NCBI RefSeq assembly: GCF_036588685.1 | Contig: NC_086374.1 | Coordinates: 27,582,886-27,646,885, forward strand | Direction of reading: 5' to 3' | DNA length: 64,000 bases | DNA from: Mytilus trossulus | Taxonomy: Eukaryota; Mollusca; Bivalvia; Mytilida; Mytilidae | In this document: one piece after another, positions 60,405 to 64,000 of the stretch | Layout of the letters: each line of letters begins with the position of its first letter | Position numbering within the stretch: the first letter of the stretch is position 1 | Notes under the pieces: generated by a model | The model's database searches: none | The model's input: the letters and a program-made list of their open reading frames with translations, nothing else | Told to the model about the DNA's origin: nothing | Made by a program: the position numbers and the translations under genes

Positions 60405-61843
60405 TACGGGGCGCCGAATGGGACTCTTGTGGTTTTGTACTCGAAATTCAATTTTGTACGGACAAAAGTGACTTTTGTTCAACAAAAATGAGTTCAGTTT
60501 AACAAAATTTGTATCATACTACAAATTTGAAATTTTGTCATACAAAATTAACTATCAGCGGACAAAAGTCACTTTTGTCATGACAAAATTCATTTTTGTT
60601 ACACAGACTTGACTTTTGTAACCTAATTTGAAAATTGGGCGACAAAAGTCAATTTTGTATTCAAATTAGTTTAGTTTGGATTCTGTGAACTAATTTGCAT
60701 ACAAAATCGACTTTTGTTACACAAAATTGACTTTTGTGAGACAAAATTGACCAATGTGATCAACAAAATTGACAAAATTGACTTTTGTGAGACAAAATTG
60801 ACCAATGTGAGACAAAAATGACTTTTGTCTCAACAAAATTGACAAAATTGAATTTTGTCTCAACGAAATTGACAAAAATGACTTTTGTCTCAACAAAATT
60901 GACAAAATTGAATTTTGTCTCAACGAAATTGACAAAATTGAATTTTGTCTCAACAAAATTGACAAAATTGAATTTTGTCCCAACAAAATTGATTTTTGTC
61001 TCACGAAATTCAATTTTGTCTCACGAAAGTCAATTTTGTCTCATAAAAGTCAATTTTGTCTCATAAAAGTCAATTTTGTCTCATAAAAGTCAATTGTGTT
61101 GTTACAAAATTGAATTTTGTCGTCACAAAAATGAATTTTGTCGTCACAAAATTGACTTTTGTCACAACAAAATTGACAAAATTGACTTTTGTCTCAACAA
61201 AATTGACTTTTGTCTCAACAAAATTGACTTTTGTCTCAACAAAATTGACAAAATTGATTTTTGTCTCAACAAAATTGACAAAATTGACTTTTGTCTCAAC
61301 AAAATTGACAAAATTGACTTTTGTCTCAACACAATTGACAAAATTGATTTTTGTCTCAACACAATTGACAAAATTGACTTTTGTCTCAACAAAATTAACA
61401 AAATTGACTTTTGTCTCACAAAAGTCAATTTTGTCTCACAAAAGTCAATTTTGTCTCACTAAAGTTAATTTTGTCTCACAAAATTGAATCTTATCTCACA
61501 CAATTGACTTTTGTGATTTGATTTCCATATCAGGTAACAAAAGTCAATTTTGTATGAAAATATGTTTATATTTGCATACCTTTTAGACAAAATTGACTTT
61601 TGTCAGGACAAAAATTAATTTTGTCTACAAAAATGAATTTTGTCTACAAAAATGAATTTTGTCTACAAAAATGAATTTTGTCTACAAAAATGAATTTTGT
61701 CTACACAAATGAATTTTGTCATCACAAAATTGAAGTTCTCATAAAACAAGTCTGTAGCACATAGTTTTGTAAGACAAAAATGATTTTGTTATGACAGAAT
61801 TGAATTTTGTACAAAACCACAAGAGTCTCATTCGGCGCCCGTA
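60405..61843. mobile_element. 1.44-kb TIR element with semi-palindromic satellite core
   Basis: The left end 60405-60440 begins TACGGGGCGCCGAATGGGAC and the right end 61809-61843 is its inverse, with one base lost and one G/A change. Weaker matching continues about 20 bp inward. CCTCT lies on both sides (60400-60404, 61844-61848): a 5-bp target duplication. Sequence across it reads as one dispersed repeat. The interior is a mass of ACAAAATTGA and TCAATTTTGT words; between about 60770 and 61480 they form a ~30-bp satellite ('aaaattgacttttgtctcaa'). Long ORFs on both strands (KLTFVST and RQKSILS repeats) come from the 30-bp period. No transposase. Confidence 0.88.
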
Positions 61844-61849
61844 CCTCTG

Positions 61850-62090
61850 GCCTTTGTTAGTCTGGTGATTTTTAATTTTAGTTTCTTGTGTATAATTCGG
61901 AGTTTCGTATGACGTTCATTATCACTGAACTGGTATGCATATTTGTTTAGGGGCCAGCTGAAGGATTCCTCCGGGTGCGGGAGTCTCTCGCTACATTGAG
62001 GACCCATTGGTGTGCTTCGGTTGTTGTCTGAACTATGGTCGGGTTGTTATCGCTTTGACATATTCCCCATTTCCATTCCCAATTATATTA
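61850..62090 (+). repeat. Dispersed repeat (ggtcgggttgttgtc), follows the TIR element
   Basis: 'ttagtctggtgatttttaat', 'cattatcactgaactggtat', 'gaaggattcctccgggtgcg', 'tatggtcgggttgttatcgc', 'ccccatttccattcccaatt'. Same family as 4511-4770. Confidence 0.7.
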
Positions 62091-62094
62091 TTAA

Positions 62095-62815
62095 GATGCT
62101 TGATTTCTTGATTGACAACATATTTGTTACATTTGGAGGACGTGTTTTCAAAAGACTGTCGCCTTCCAATGGAAACAAATTATGTCCCTCTTCTAACTGA
62201 CTTGTTTTTTATCATGAGTCTGAACCCTATACAAGACTTTCTTATGAAGTAAGATAAGAATTTAAGTTACTGAGCAATATCCTTTATCTTTACTTTCCGC
62301 TATATAGATGATGTTCTCCCACTTAATAACTCAAAATTTTGTGACTATGTTGGACGCATCTATCCCATCAAACTAAGATAAAGGATACAAAAGATACAGT
62401 TAAGCCTGTCTCATATCTTGACTAACATCTAAAGAAATTGACAATAGGGTCGGTTGAAAACAAAATTTTACGACAAAAGAGATGATTACAGCTTCCCAAT
62501 TGTGAACTTTCCATTTCTTTGTAGCAACACTCAAGCAGCGCATGCATACGGAGTGTACATCTCCCAATTGATACGATATTCCCGGGCTTGTATTTCCTAT
62601 CAAATTTCATGTTTTCCTTATTAGAGAGTTGCTGCTCACAAGGAATCTATTTAACCAACACCCAATTGTGAATTCATCCCTTCGTAAATTTTACGGACTC
62701 CATCACAAGTTGGTTAACCGTTGTGGAATATCCGTTTCACAGATGATATCAGATATGTTCCTTATGTCTCTTTTCACGAATGCATATGACCTGCCGAATT
62801 AGAATATTTACCGGG
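62095..62815 (+). pseudogene. Degenerate reverse-transcriptase gene, probable Penelope-like
   Basis: Frames shift repeatedly but order is kept: MLDFLIDNIFVTFGG, then LPMETNYVPLLTDLFF (the GxPMGTN-type RT step), FRYIDDVLPLNNSKF (catalytic YIDD), VSYLD, FYDKRDDYSFPIVNFPF, AHAYGVYISQLIRYSRAC, LRKFYGLHHKLVNRCGISVS. At least four frameshifts or stops disable it. The layout matches an RT family known to me as abundant in mussel genomes; assignment to Penelope-like elements is an inference, helped by the GIY-YIG scrap at 21660-22060. Confidence 0.75.
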
Positions 62816-63070
62816 TTTGTAATAACATGAGCAACACGACGGGTGCCACGTGTGTATGGAGCAGAATCTGCCGGCTTACCCTTCCGGTGCACCTAAGATC
62901 ACCCCCAGTTTTTGGGGAGTTCGTGTTACTAGGTCTTTAGTTTTCCTTGTTGTGTCCTATGTACTATTATTTTTTGTTTGTCTTTGTCTTTTTTAGCCAT
63001 GGCGTTGTCAGTTTATTTTCTATCTATGAGTTTCACTGTCCCTCTGATAACTGTCACCCCTCTTTTCACA
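62816..63070 (+). mobile_element. 3' tail of the RT element
   Basis: 'gcttacccttccggtgcac', 'gatcacccccagtttttggg', 'ttccttgttgtgtcctatgt', 'gccatggcgttgtcagttta'. Fragments of the same tail stand alone at 3711-3945 (minus) and 33950-34115 (plus). Confidence 0.7.
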
Positions 63071-63285
63071 CGAAATCGAGAAAGCGAGAAAGCGAGAAAA
63101 CAAAAAAGGGAAAATGTGAAATTGTGAAATCTATTTCATTTCCCGTTTTCGTGTTTCGCCTTCGCTTTTTCGCGTTTATCTTTTTTTTTTTTCGCTTTCT
63201 CACTTTCTCTCTCTCTCGCCTTCCCGATTTTTTTATTTCTCGATTTCGCGTAAGCAAAGTGAAAGGAGAAAGCGCGCACCATATA
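63068..63285. repeat. Imperfect palindrome of gaaa/cgag words
   Basis: 'cgaaatcgagaaagcgag' near 63071 pairs with 'ctcgatttcgcg' near 63239 and 'ttcgctttctcactttctc' near 63192. Purine-rich left half, pyrimidine-rich right half. ORFs on both strands are compositional. Confidence 0.6.
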
Positions 63286-63589
63286 TATGTTTCTACATTT
63301 TTTCTTTTTTCTGATTTTTTAAAAATTTTATTCAGAACTGAAAGAAGAAAATTTAAGCATTTTTTCCTTAATATCCCTATTTACCTTTAAAAACAAGTTT
63401 CTTGGGATGTAGTACAAACGATGTATTGCTTCAAGGTTGTCATAAAATGAAAACTAACACATGTTCATGACCATTTTCATTTTTCAATTTCCTTAATATT
63501 TTAGAGGCGGACATCTTTTCAAAAATGGGGTGGAGTGGAGTGTCCGCGTCAAGGAATAACATAAAAATGAATACGTTGTACCATATATA

Positions 63590-64000
63590 GCTAAGCTCCG
63601 CCTTCTTTTCTTTGGATTATAGTTGAGCTTCACAGCTACCTTTACATCTAGGTACTATTTCTGTATTATTTCTGTACTCAAAATCTGCAGTACTGAAGTC
63701 TACTTTTAATATTCAGTACTATTTTGTTACTTTAAAATTATTGTAATATTTAGGTACCCGTATTTTACAGTACTTTATTTGTACTTGAAATTTAGGCACT
63801 ACAGATTTTTGGTTACTACTGTTACATTTTCAGCATTTTGAATGTTTTTCTATTTCAAATCTCTTAAAATTGATGATTTTCATGGAATATTGATATCACT
63901 TTTAGTATTATTTCTGTACCAAAATATTTAGTACAAATCAAGTACTGCAAAATACAAGTACCCAAATATTACAATAATTTTAAAGTAAAGAAATAGTACT
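63590..64000. mobile_element. Foldback element cut by the window end
   Basis: 'agtactattttgttacttta', 'aaattattgtaatatttagg', 'tacccgtattttacagtac' at about 63714-63776 is repeated inverted at 63938-64000, with a few mismatches. The outer limits are not visible on the right. Confidence 0.7.

Noticed and set aside
60717-61487. Repetitive ORFs on both strands (KLTFVST, RQKSILS)
   Set aside because: Produced by the 30-bp satellite period; simultaneous open frames on both strands reflect composition, not coding.
63066-63390. ORFs on both strands in the gaaa/cgag region
   Set aside because: Low-complexity purine/pyrimidine tracts; Lys/Arg/Phe-rich products typical of simple sequence.

Overview
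This is an intron-rich, AT-rich animal nuclear window. Its dispersed repeats look to me, from memory and not from a search, like those of mytilid mussels: the families carrying 'ggccgtac' and 'gttgtctcattggca', 'ggtcgggttgttgtc', and a reverse-transcriptase family with FRYIDDV. No bacterial-style operons are present. Three conserved eukaryotic genes can be assembled exon by exon, with GT/AG borders and codon phases that fit throughout.

Layout. (1) 2998-10300, plus strand: COQ10, the START-fold coenzyme Q-binding mitochondrial protein, five exons, 231 aa. Its last two exons and the downstream sequence are repeated in a 3,851-bp tandem duplication (second copy about 12096-15946). A 1,071-bp tandem duplication sits in the intron before them. 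(2) 18866-32852, minus strand: GEMIN2, a core SMN-complex subunit, eight coding exons, 269 aa. Its intron 4 holds a 5.81-kb element with perfect 35-bp terminal inverted repeats and a 7-bp target duplication. The element carries an AT-hook-like ORF (plus strand) and a C2H2 zinc-finger exon (minus strand). Intron 6 contains a broken Penelope-like GIY-YIG remnant. (3) 38370-49064, minus strand, with a possible 5' noncoding exon near 55.9 kb: a Ral small GTPase gene with two competing terminal exons. These encode different hypervariable tails and different CAAX boxes (CILQ and CTIL). (4) 50-64 kb: repeat territory. It holds a Ral-intron repeat of 500-bp units, a 1.47-kb minisatellite, MITE-like hairpins, Penelope-like RT remnants and a 1.44-kb inverted-repeat-bounded element filled with a semi-palindromic satellite.

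The three genes are not functionally linked; they serve mitochondrial quinone handling, snRNP assembly and vesicle/exocyst signalling. The most interesting points are the Ral tail switch, the two structured TIR elements with clear target duplications, and the nested tandem duplications over COQ10. The copies of those duplications look almost identical, so an assembly artefact has to be excluded.
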